Shown here piece after piece: positions 1 to 7,941 of a DNA stretch of 13,914 nucleotides (within the stretch, counting starts at the first letter, position 1; the number at the start of each line of letters is the position of its first letter). A program made the translations under genes and the position numbers. Source of the DNA: Halicephalobus mephisto (Eukaryota > Nematoda > Chromadorea > Rhabditida > Panagrolaimidae); assembly GCA_009193035.1 (NCBI GenBank), contig SWDT01000423.1, positions 1 to 13,914 of the forward strand. The letters run 5' to 3'. Below the pieces are notes generated by a model. It ran no database searches, was not told where the DNA came from, and saw only the letters and a program-made list of their open reading frames with translations.

Positions 1-1174
1 TTTTACAGATTGAATTTAGGCAAAGTCAAAGCAACTTGGTGAACTGATAGGTTATAAAGCAGGATCAAAAGGCTGGTTAGATAAGTTCAAAAAGAGGAAT
101 CGTATTGCTTTAAGGAAAGAATCAGGAGAAGGGGCTGATGTTGATATCCAAAGTGTTCAATTATGAATAGATACTGTGCTCAACAGACTGCTTTTGAGAT
201 ATCGAAAGGAAGATGTCTTTAATGCTGATGAAACAGGTCTTTTTTATCGAATGTTACCTAATCGAACACTTCACTTCAAAGGAAAAAGATGTCAAAGAGG
301 TAAGAATTCCAAAGAACGACTTACTGCCTTGTTAGCTTCAAACATCACTGGTTCTGAAAAGAAGTTGCTTGTAATTGGAAAACATCGTAATTCACAATGT
401 TTCAAAAATCAAAATATACCAGTTGAATATCAAGCTAACAATAAGGCCTGGATGAATTCGCAACTATGGACTAATTGGCTAAAATCATGGGATGTTGAAT
501 TGAATGAGCAAGGGAGAAAAATTCTGCTCGTCATTGACAATTGCCCGTCTCATTCCAAAATCAATCTCAGGAACATTGAATTGCTCTTTTTACCAAAAAA
601 CACAACTGCTGTTTCACAACCATTAGATGCTGGGATTATCTTCAATTTCAAGCAAAAATATCGATGTGAAATGATGCGTTCCAGAAGTCTTTACTGGCAA
701 ACAAACCAACAGGTTCAAAAAATTAGTATCATCGAAGCGCTTCGTTTAATTAAAAAAGCATGGGATCTCGTAACAGAACGTACAATTGTTAACTGCTTTT
801 CCAAAGCTTGGAATCTTACTACAGAAATAGAAGAAACAAATGATACAGCATTTGTTAAAGACTTACTTGTCCAGTGGACTTTATTTGATCATCCAGAAGA
901 CGTTACTCTAGAAGAATATGTGAACAGTGATGTTTCTTTGATAACAAATGGATTCTGGGAACTAGAAGAGATTGCCGAGTTATTTCAACCAAGTTTGCAA
1001 GACGAAGAAGATACTGAAGAAAGAGATGACGATTTCGCAGTTACTGTTGATGAAGCACTTTCGTGCATTACTACATTAAAACGCTTTTTCGAGAATAATC
1101 AAAATATTGAAGGAATGAATTGCGTTGTTAAACTGTTTAATTTGTTTAAATGTCTTTGTAATGTTGTTTGGTGA
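1..1174 (+). pseudogene. Tigger/pogo-type transposase, 5' truncated by the window and broken
   Basis: This encodes the C-terminal half of a DDE/DDD transposase that would cut and join transposon ends. The open part begins after an in-frame TGA at 164-166, where relatives have a coding residue (context SVQL-stop-IDTVL), and runs to the stop at 1172-1174. Upstream of the TGA the family-typical stretch GSKGWLDKFKKR is readable at 62-97, but that frame meets a TAG at 17-19, so a frameshift near 15-30 is also likely. Counting from 176, the catalytic residues appear intact: D18 in NADETGL, D121 in LLVIDNCPSH and D151 in SQPLDAGII. The 30-residue spacing fits pogo DD30D. An acidic tail (EDEEDTEERDDD-like) near residues 276-287 is typical of Tigger proteins. 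The N-terminal CENP-B/HTH DNA-binding part is outside the window. Family assignment is firm; a non-functional state is inferred from the TGA. Confidence 0.88.
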
Positions 1175-1251
1175 ATTATGTTATGTGTAGCGTTCGTTTT
1201 CTGGATTTTTAATTTTAAAAAAAAACGAAAAAAAAGAAGTTCTTATCGAAT

Positions 1252-1297
1252 GCTCGCGTGCTTATAAGGGGGGTAGCTTATAGAGCGGGTTTCACTG
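1252..1297 (-). repeat. Terminal inverted repeat of the Tigger element
   Basis: Read on the minus strand from 1297, it starts CAGTGAAACCCGCTCTATAA, then GCTACCCCCC and CTTATAAGCACGCG. The CAGT start, the flanking TA and the position about 75 bp after the transposase stop match pogo/Tigger ends. The inner boundary is approximate because the partner repeat is not in the window. Confidence 0.75.
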
Positions 1298-1367
1298 TAT
1301 AGGAAAAATTTGAATTTATGGAAAAAATAGTTTGGTTTGAAAATAAACTAGGAAATCACCACTAACA

Positions 1368-1742
1368 CTAAAAATTAGTTAGAGTATGATAATTTTTGAA
1401 ACATTCATCAATGCAGAGGCCAACATTACACTCTCGACATTCATAACTGGACTTTCTCTCAACCATTGTCCGACGGTTTGTGTGATTACAAACAAAACAG
1501 CATTTTTGAAGATTTTGATTATTTGGATTAGGTGGGACCAGTGAAAGAAAACTTCTTCCAGACAGACGAAGAGAATTTTCACTGTGGCTTTCCATGTGGT
1601 ACAACCTTGCAATCAATCGTTTTGTCACTAATTTTCTAAATAAGACAGGGGGTAACTTCCGTGTTAGTGCGATATTCTTGAATAGCTGTATGACAGGTGC
1701 CTTCAACGACAGTTCTTCCTCAGAAATATTTCCTCTCTCATA
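1368..1742 (-). pseudogene. piggyBac-type transposase, isolated C-terminal cysteine-rich domain
   Basis: This is the C-terminal tail of a piggyBac-family transposase, the zinc-binding domain that recognises transposon ends. Numbering from the TTG at 1706, the cysteines are C70-x2-C73, C90-x2-C93, C98 and C102, followed by YHT (H107) and a stop at 1368-1370. The preceding LSGRSF...PP segment is also family-typical. The frame is closed upstream by a TAA at 1743-1745 and has no ATG. The DDD catalytic core is not recognisable further upstream, so this is a fragment and not a domesticated gene with its own start. It sits only 70 bp from the end of the Tigger element. No TTAA target site or piggyBac terminal repeat was seen next to it. 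Identity is confident; the upstream limit of homology is uncertain. Confidence 0.82.
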
Positions 1743-1869
1743 TTACATTCTTTCTTCAAAGAAAAAATTCTGGATATCAGGGCACGACGCAAGGGGGAAA
1801 ATTGTCACTAGGAAAGAAATGTCGTTGAGGAGCAACTATTCTGGAGGTACTTGTTGTACAATCACTTGA

Positions 1870-2440
1870 ACATATATGACACAATAAGTCAACAAAAATC
1901 CAGCCGTTCTATACATAGGACACCAACAGCGAAAGGGTTAAAAACTTCGTTATATCAAAACCGCCCTTTATATCTAAAGCAAGTTACTTTATTTATTCAT
2001 TACCCTATGACGACATTATTATTGATATCCTTGAAATCCTAAGAAATATGAATTATCACCCTTATGTCGGTAATTTCGGAAATTAATTCTAAATTCCTCT
2101 AGAAAGTAGATTTTTACTATGTTTACAATATTGTTTATTCAATTATTTCAGCCTCAATATACTTACAAAAACTAAACAGATTCTGAAGGGGTTTCTAATT
2201 TCTAAATTTTGGAAAATGTCTTTATATTGATTGTTTATTATTCAAAATGTTTTTATTAATAAATTTATTTTATATTTTTGTTTTGTGATGAAATGATAGC
2301 CATTAGATTACAAGCATTAAAGAAATCGCTTATTTGTGACGAGTTTGTGGCAGAAGTCAATTTGTTGTGTCCGTAGCAGCTTGGTTCTTCTTGAAAAAAC
2401 ACACACACATATTCTGTCCCAGCAGGTCTGCACATTGCTG
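1870..2440. other. AT-rich intergenic DNA upstream of the CDR gene
   Basis: No gene is recognisable here. The interval 1890-1985 has Tigger-end-like wording (for example TTCGTTATATCAAAACCG), but no paired repeat or TA boundary could be found. A GATA-type hexamer TGATAG lies at 2294-2299. Intestinal nematode genes, including C. elegans cdr-1, use GATA factors, but one hexamer is weak evidence. A short CA run occurs at about 2400-2408. Confidence 0.5.
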
Positions 2441-2443
2441 CAC

Positions 2444-2452
2444 TATTTATAA
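2444..2452 (+). promoter_or_regulatory. Possible TATA box of the CDR gene
   Basis: TATTTATAA lies 66 bases before the ATG at 2518, compatible with a transcription start near 2475 and a short leader. The leader has no strong TTTCAG trans-splice acceptor; the closest is TTTCAAAATTCCCC just before the ATG. In AT-rich DNA such a motif can occur by chance. Confidence 0.35.
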
Positions 2453-2517
2453 CCCGTGTTTGTTTCATTTTTTATTGAAATATTTGGGAAGATTTTTCCT
2501 TTCAAAATTCCCCAAAA

Positions 2518-4048
2518 ATGAGTTGCTGTTGTTGCTCTGGAGTTCTCATCGCTGGAGCTGTCCTAGTGGCTATTCTTGCTAAATTTTATTTTGGTAAACA
2601 GCAAAATGAGAAGCCTAAGCTGAAGAAGGAAGATTACGAGAGGGACATAGTTTATCTTTTCCAGTTCAAGCGAAGTGAAGAATTGCCGAATATTTCTCCT
2701 TCCTGTATGAAAGTCGAGACGTTTTTAAGAGCTCACAAGATCCAATATGAGGTTTGATTTTCAATTTTAAAAAAGTTAATACAGTTAACTTGAATATAAG
2801 ATACCCCCGCTATAAAATATCTCTTCTTATAGCATATAATCTGAATGAGTGAGTTTGGTTAATCGACCTTTAACTTTCTCTCCGCTATGATATATCCTTT
2901 GTTATAACATACGCTTTGGTGGTCCCAAAGGGTTATTTCATATCCAAGTTCGACTGTATATGAATTTTTTTGAAATTTTGAATTCCCGCGAAAAGAAAGA
3001 GATATTTATAAAAAAAGAAAAAATAGCAAATCTGATAACCTATTAAGAAACCGACTCCTCTTTTACCTAAAAATCCCAAAATTTTTAATTTCTCAATAAC
3101 ACGATAATTTTAGGTTGTTGAGAACAATTTTCAAAGAAGCCAGAAAGGATTCTTGCCATTCATCGAGCTGAATGGAGAGCAGATTGCGGATTCGGAATTC
3201 ATCATCGAGCATCTTTCCAAGCACTTCAACATCAAGGAGAACGCTCCAAAAGAAGTTTCAGCTGCCGGAAGAGCTGTTTCTCGCATGTTCGATACAGAAG
3301 TCTCCAAGTAAGTTACTATTACTACTCTGGGGCTTAGTTGTGATTTTAGGAGATTTATTAGTAATTTGATATCCAAATTAAGCTTAAAGGACAGATAAAT
3401 GGTTATGTATTCTATATATTGTAATGCAGAAGTTTTAAACATATTTGGATAAGACGTAATTCCAAAGAGTAATTTAGAAGTTGTCGCGCAGAACCAAAAT
3501 TCCAGGCTATTTTTTTAAACTTCTAAAAATTCTTGAGATCATTTTGTAAAAAATTGAGATATGATTTTTAATAATGTAGTTAATTTATATTTTACAGAAT
3601 CCATCTTGCGTTCAAGAGAAAAGAAGATGAATTTATTAAACTTTTCCTGATCGGTATTCCTGGATTTCTGATTCCTCTCGTCATTCCAGTTGCGAAATGG
3701 TTTATGAAAAAGAAACTCGGACCTTATGGCGATTTTTCTGATGCTGAATTGAAGCAACTTTACCGTAGAAACCTCCAAGCTACGAGCGACCTCCTTGAAG
3801 ATAAGAAGTTCTTCGGTGGAAATGAACCTATTTCGGTAAGTAATGTACTACTAATTTTTGTGATCTTGTTAAATTCATTCTAGGCTGATTTTTTTGTCTC
3901 CGGTCACCTCATTAGTCTTTATTATCTTCGCTATCCTAATGAACTCAAATGCATTATTGATGAATTTCCGAACTTGAAGAGGCTGATGAATACTGTCATC
4001 CGTGAATACTACGCGGAATTTGATATTGCCAAACGCTTGGTGGACTAA
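2518..4048 (+). CDS. CDR-family protein (cadmium-responsive type, metaxin/GST-like), four exons
   Basis: The exons are 2518-2751, 3114-3307, 3598-3835 and 3884-4048, with GT/AG ends throughout and good GTAAGT donors on introns 2 and 3. Together they give 276 residues, the usual CDR length. Residues 1-26 form a cysteine-rich start (MSCCCC) and a hydrophobic membrane anchor. Residues 44-109 form a thioredoxin-like GST-N domain with IVYLFQF (44-50), [12 protein letters not shown] (60-71), [10 protein letters not shown] (90-99, with the conserved Pro) and IADSEFII (102-109). The rest is an alpha-helical GST-C/metaxin-like domain containing [11 protein letters not shown] near 221-231. In C. elegans, CDR-1 is a cadmium-induced intestinal lysosomal membrane protein, whereas several paralogues are not metal-inducible, so metal response cannot be inferred here. 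Intron 1 (362 bp) carries a MITE; intron 3 is only 48 bp. A truncated paralogue follows at 4180. Which cdr member it matches is unclear, so no symbol is assigned. Confidence 0.9.
2782..2956. mobile_element. Tigger/pogo-like MITE inside CDR intron 1
   Basis: The left end starts CAGTTAACTTGAATATAAGA. The right end, read on the minus strand, starts CAGTCGAACTTGGATATGAA. Both then run into a C-rich stretch (ATACCCC and ATAACCC). TA dinucleotides flank both sides (2780-2781 and 2957-2958). The roughly 175-bp length and lack of coding capacity fit a non-autonomous element. The CAGT start with TA flanks suggests mobilisation by a pogo/Tigger transposase such as the one at the left edge, though the terminal sequences are not identical. 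Confidence 0.75.
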
Positions 4049-4150
4049 CCTTATCTTTGTCAGTGTGTAGGATGTGCTGCGAAATAACTGATTTCCTCTG
4101 AAATGTTTATTTTTCGCCTTTGATCGAATAATGTCTTACTGGTTAACAAT

Positions 4151-4156
4151 AATAAA
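4151..4156 (+). terminator. Polyadenylation signal AATAAA of the CDR gene
   Basis: A canonical AATAAA lies 103 bp after the stop codon, giving a 3' UTR of roughly 115-125 bases. It is followed by a T-rich stretch. The truncated CDR copy starts only about 25 bp later. Confidence 0.7.
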
Positions 4157-4179
4157 TATTATTTTTTGGATTTTTGAGA

Positions 4180-4476
4180 GTTTTTTTCTTGGAATTAATT
4201 AAGCCTAAAAAGGGATCAGGAGAGATTCTGAAGACAGACTGGAAGAAAGACGTGGTGTATTTGTACCAGTTTCCTCCGAATAAGAACCCAAATCCGTCGC
4301 CATTTGGATGGAAAGTAGAAATTTATTTGAAATCGAATAAAATAGAGCATGAAATAATAACGTCTTTTACAAATAGGTCCAAGCATGGATTGATACCATT
4401 TATGGAATTAAATGGAAAACAATATGCAGATTCTCAATATATTCTGATTTTCTTGGAAGAATATTTTAATTTAAAG
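4180..4476 (+). pseudogene. Truncated CDR-family paralogue
   Basis: The reading frame is clearly CDR-like. KKDVVYLYQF corresponds to the RDIVYLFQF region of the upstream gene, SPFGWKVEIYLK to [28 protein letters not shown] to [16 protein letters not shown], and FLEEYFNLK to HLSKHFNIK. Homology therefore covers the GST-N domain only. The membrane-anchor exon is missing, and the frame has no ATG back to a stop at 4153-4155. The position of intron 1 in the upstream gene is crossed without interruption, so this copy lost, or never had, that intron. Homology stops at AAG|GTTTCA (4474-4482), which could be a weak donor; no downstream exon matching the GST-C half was found. A tandem duplicate that decayed is the simplest reading. 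An unusual exon using a distant 5' exon or a spliced leader cannot be excluded. Confidence 0.78.
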
Positions 4477-4578
4477 GTTTCATTTTATATTTTATATATA
4501 ACTCAGTTTTTGAAAGAATCGAAGAGTTAATGGACAAATAGACAAAATTTCAAGCAAATCAGAAAAAGCTTTTTGCAT

Positions 4579-4602
4579 GTAATCACACGAAAGTGTGATT
4601 AC
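4579..4602. repeat. Perfect 10-bp hairpin with a GAAA loop
   Basis: GTAATCACAC, GAAA, GTGTGATTAC form a perfect stem of ten base pairs with a GNRA-type tetraloop. It sits at the left end of the palindromic element 4579-4698, where the right half of the stem doubles as the start of that element's terminal repeat. Confidence 0.8.
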
Positions 4603-4698
4603 GAAATTTCAAAGTTCGCGCTTCTGGGACGAGATTCGGTATCCACGCCTTCTGAATCTCACTTCGGAACCTCAAACTTCGAAATTTCACAATCATGC
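4579..4698. mobile_element. Palindromic MITE-like repeat
   Basis: From 4596 the left side reads TGATTACGAAATTTC, then AAAGTTCGCG and later GACGAGATTCGG. The right side, read on the minus strand from 4696, gives TGATTGTGAAATTTC, then GAAGTTTGAGG and GTGAGATTCAG. The two halves are thus imperfect inverted repeats of about 45 bp over an element of about 100 bp, able to fold back on itself. No coding content is evident. The short open frame running through it (4573-4881) is incidental. Target-site duplication is unclear, so the superfamily is not assigned. Confidence 0.6.
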
Positions 4699-4699
4699 T

Positions 4700-5270
4700 C
4701 CTATATGATTCTATGGGTAAAACTTCAGCCAAAAATAAAAAACTTTCTCCATTTGCCATTTTGCCCTCAAGTTTCTCGCAAAATGCATTATATAATAATG
4801 TTCAGAAAATCTGATTCTACCATACTACAGATGAGAATAGTAATTTTAAAGATTGGGAATATCCAAGAGCGTTCGATATAAGGGATAAAGAAGTCTTAAT
4901 CTACTCTCAGGTTATCTGTTAAGGGAGATACATCAATAAGGGGTACTAGGTTCTATCAGGAAAATGGAAATACAATTATAAGATCGTTCTAAAAAGGAAG
5001 AGAAAATCTAATTAACCAAATATTAACTATAAATATGGAGTTCAACCTTCTGCAACTTCATGGAATTTAATCTCATGAATTTCAGTGTTCCTAGTAGGGA
5101 TTTTTAACTTTTTTGAAACAGTTGGACATACTTGGGATCAAATAGTGGGGACGACAATCACTTGATATCAATAACAGGAAGAGTTCTATTTTCATCTACT
5201 CTCTGTTACCTGTCTTTTCTCTCGTCTGCAGAGTGGGAAAAAGTGGTGGAGTCACTGGGAGCTTACTTCC
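4700..5270. other. Non-coding interval between CDR copy and 5S-like gene
   Basis: I see no gene, RNA or repeat structure here. In particular there is no convincing continuation of the truncated CDR copy (no GST-C-like exon). The last 60 bases before the 5S-like gene are less AT-rich and include GAGCTTAC at 5260-5267, which recalls the start of the usual nematode 5S but lies outside the predicted folded RNA. Confidence 0.4.
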
Positions 5271-5388
5271 GCTAGGGGTCAAACCAGGGTGAGAACACGC
5301 CATCCCGTCCGATCTGGCCAGTGAAACGCCCTAGGGCTGATTAGTACTTGGATCGGAGACGTCCTGGGAATCTCCAGTGCTCCTAGCT
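5271..5388 (+). rRNA. 5S rRNA, divergent gene or variant
   Basis: The universally conserved parts are present: ACGCCATCCCGTCCGATCTGG (helix III and loop C; written here to show the core) is at positions 27-47 of the RNA, and TTAGTACTTGGATCGGAGAC (loop E, helix IV and box C) is at 71-90. The distances fit a 118-nt 5S exactly. Helices I and II differ in sequence from the usual Caenorhabditis 5S but still pair. Helix I is GCTAGGGGT with GCTCCTAGC (nine pairs, two G-U). Helix II is CCAGGGTG (14-21) with CGCCCT and GG around the expected bulged A63. A T-rich run (about 5390-5396) can serve as a Pol III terminator. The box A area, which overlaps helix II, is altered, so transcription strength is uncertain. 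It could be a functional variant or a decaying copy; paired helices favour function. Confidence 0.82.
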
Positions 5389-5396
5389 TCTTTTTT
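5389..5396 (+). terminator. Pol III oligo-T terminator of the 5S-like gene
   Basis: A run of six T residues preceded by TTC directly follows the predicted 3' end of the RNA, as expected for RNA polymerase III termination. Confidence 0.6.
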
Positions 5397-7870
5397 CAAC
5401 AAATTGAGTAGATTCAAATCATTAGAAAACTGATCAGAAAGGGATGATAATTACCTCTGAGGGGAAATGAAAGAATGCCAATTTCGTATGGTTTTTAAAT
5501 TTTCTTTCTATCTCTCCCTAATAAAATGAAAAAGAATAGTCTAATTTACTACCACAAATTATGTAGAACATGGAAGTCATAGTCGAATGTTACGTAAGAA
5601 TGGGACTTGTGTTACGATAACCTTTATGTAGTTTCTACCGACAAATGTATTATTTTCAAAGTATTCAGGAACACCAAAATTGGAATAAATTGTTCTAACC
5701 TCTTTTAATGGGAACTCATCCACAGAAATAAATTATCAATTGAAAGCCATAGTGTTCCAAATCATCCTATTAAAAAGTTAAATAAAAATTGTCACACACA
5801 TTTGAACTAATTTCTATTTCATTCCCTGTTGTACTTCTATTTTTATACTTACTGAATGAATCTGTTATTTCCGAAGAATTTCTAATTTTTAGAGAGCTCT
5901 AGGGAGGCTTGATGGTGAATGACTTTTAAATATTTCACAATTCTCATATATAAACATGATATATTTGAATCTTGTCAGACTGAACTAGAAATTTCCCAGA
6001 AATTTTTGAATTTTTCTATAATCCTAAAGCTTTCCAATTGGTTCTAGGAAATTCTAAAATTCAATCTTCCATACATGAATCTCAAGTTGTTTTGGTAAAT
6101 TCAAAAATGCTCTATGAAATTCTTAAAGATGTCAGAAGTTTTTATTGAATCTCAGTTTGGAAAACCAAATATGAATAGATTGTATAAACTCGTTTATATA
6201 TGGATTTCTAGAAACTTCCAGAACCCGAGGTTTCAAATTCAAGTGAAGGGAAAAGGTACATAATCTTTTACCCGACTAAATTTTGAAAACGTTTGATTTT
6301 GGAACTGAAAATTAGGTTTAAATCGAAAGTGTCTGCTTGAATTTATTCAGGAAGGAACAATTGTGAGATTTTGATTTGAGACAAAATTATATTTGTAAAT
6401 TCATCGATAAACAGAGGTTTCATTCTCAAATGTCCCATTAGATTCCGGGAAATGCTTTAAGATTTAGAAATGTTCCGGCATCTTCTCAAAGCCATTGAAA
6501 ACCTATCTTCGTTATAGTTGACTTTTGGACTGTTACCTGTGAGATTAAACGGAATCGTGTGCTTTCACAGTAGTTCCACTCCTAGAGATTTGGTGTTATC
6601 TTTGACTTCACTACTTTTGTGTTTTGCAAACAAATTTACTTTAAGTATAGTTATATTAGAGATAGGAGCACTTGAACATTATCAAGACTATTACAATTAC
6701 TTATTTTCTAAATTAATCAAATAGCATATCAACAATGAATCTCCAGAGTATGCTATTTTTATGGGCCTTTTCGTAATGTTTTAATCCAAATATCGCCAAT
6801 GATCTTTTTTCTCATTATGAAAACTACGTGGGAACATTTGAATCAAATTATCCCTTGAATCAACTTCATCCTGAGTGCAGCAAAATTCCTTGAAATTATT
6901 TGATACGAAACTTTAACTTTTTTCTGTCAATATGGATTCTAACTTATTTCGTTATCTTTTAGCAAATTTGATCTATTTCATCAAAATTGATAGCTTGTGT
7001 GCAGTTTTAGATTTCTCCTTCCATTTTCGATCAATGACAAATTAATTTCATTCCTTATTATTAATGAATTATCATGAGTATTTCTACTGACTCATATTTT
7101 TCTATAAGAAAGATCTAAGTCAACATTTAGATGCTGTTAAGAACGGAGAACTAACTAATGAGATCATAGGTGGTAACAAAAGATAGATTTTACGAAATAG
7201 GTAGACACTAGAATTGAAAAACAATAATAAAGTTAGCCATAATTGATTTTCTCATGCTAAGTTAAAGCTAGACTTTGAGGCACAAGCCTTTCAAACACCA
7301 GTATCACATAGCTTAAATAACGTTTGTTCTATTCAACCTCATCACTTCTGAAACTGCATAACTTTTAGACCTTCCACTTCCATGTCCAAGAATAACTAGT
7401 TCACATATAGAACAGTCAATTGCAACATTAATAACCATTCTCTGCAACACGTATTATCCAATGATGGAGAAAAGTGCACGGAAATAATTTAAAACGGTTT
7501 CTAAAATTATCTTTAACATGGGCCTCATATTCTGATAATACAAAAATGCGGAACGAAAAAAGTCAGAAAGAGAATGCAGAAAACTAACCCACAAAAATTT
7601 GTATTCAATTGAAGAAACATTGAATAAAATTTGTACACTTTTATTTCGGTATGCAGTGGGATAAAACGAGATTGATAAAACATTAGTGATAGTCGAAATT
7701 GAAGCACTTGTGTGAAGTCACGATCCATAGTTGATTATATCTTTGCAAGTGTACCTCGAACAATATTCCCTGTAACAACATCGGAAAGAAATAGCATCTA
7801 TATTGAAGAACAAATACGGTGTTTTATAGTTATCATTACTTGTTAGTTAAAAATGACAACATAATCATCT
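5397..7870. other. AT-rich gene desert
   Basis: Both strands were read. Short open frames here (such as 6518-6724 plus and 7525-7728 minus) lack an ATG-led coding character, recognisable domains or splice context, and I do not support them as genes. No tRNA, spliced-leader RNA or transposase fragment was recognised. The only distinct motif is the heat-shock-element-like site at 6206-6223. Confidence 0.5.
6206..6223. promoter_or_regulatory. Heat-shock-element-like motif, four perfect units
   Basis: TTC-TA-GAA-AC-TTC-CA-GAA gives four alternating, perfectly spaced nTTCn/nGAAn units, the binding pattern of trimeric HSF. A TATA-like TTTATATAT lies about 12 bp to the left. No gene is recognised within a kilobase on either side, so a role is unproven. 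The motif may be a chance match or part of a mobile element, since HSEs are known to be spread by Helitrons in Caenorhabditis. Confidence 0.4.
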
Positions 7871-7871
7871 G

Positions 7872-7877
7872 TTTATT
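7872..7877 (-). terminator. Polyadenylation signal AATAAA of the chemoreceptor gene
   Basis: On the minus strand AATAAA occurs 64 bases after the stop codon at 7942, giving a short 3' UTR. Between them a small inverted repeat, GTTTCC/GGAAAC (7898-7915), is present. Confidence 0.6.
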
Positions 7878-7941
7878 TGTGTATTCGTGTCACTTAGTTT
7901 CCTTTACAGGAAACATTACGAAATACAATAAGACGATTCCC

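Larger units (their letters stand above)
1..1297 (+). mobile_element. 3' part of a Tigger/pogo (Tc1-mariner superfamily) DNA transposon
   Basis: The element enters from the left window edge and contains the transposase relic described separately. It ends at 1297 in a terminal repeat which, read on the minus strand, begins CAGTGAAACCCGCTCTATAA and continues through a C-rich run into CTTATAAGCACG. A TA dinucleotide (1298-1299) follows directly, which is the expected target-site duplication of this superfamily. The other end lies outside the window, so length, pairing of the two terminal repeats and the matching TA cannot be checked. The related MITE in CDR intron 1 (2782-2956) has ends of the same general design. 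Confidence 0.85.

Noticed and set aside
1890..1985. Possible further Tigger end (TTCGTTATATCAAAACCG)
   Set aside because: No partner repeat and no TA boundary; similarity is limited to a few AT-rich words.
1594..2042. Plus-strand frames opposite the piggyBac relic
   Set aside because: These are shadows of the minus-strand piggyBac coding sequence and its flank.
4573..4881. 102-codon frame on the plus strand
   Set aside because: It runs through the palindromic MITE and then AT-rich DNA. It has no CDR-like residues, so it is not the missing GST-C half of the truncated CDR copy.
5397..7870. Search for an unknown gene system in the large gap
   Set aside because: No frame combines an ATG, acceptable length, splice sites and recognisable residues; composition is uniformly AT-rich.
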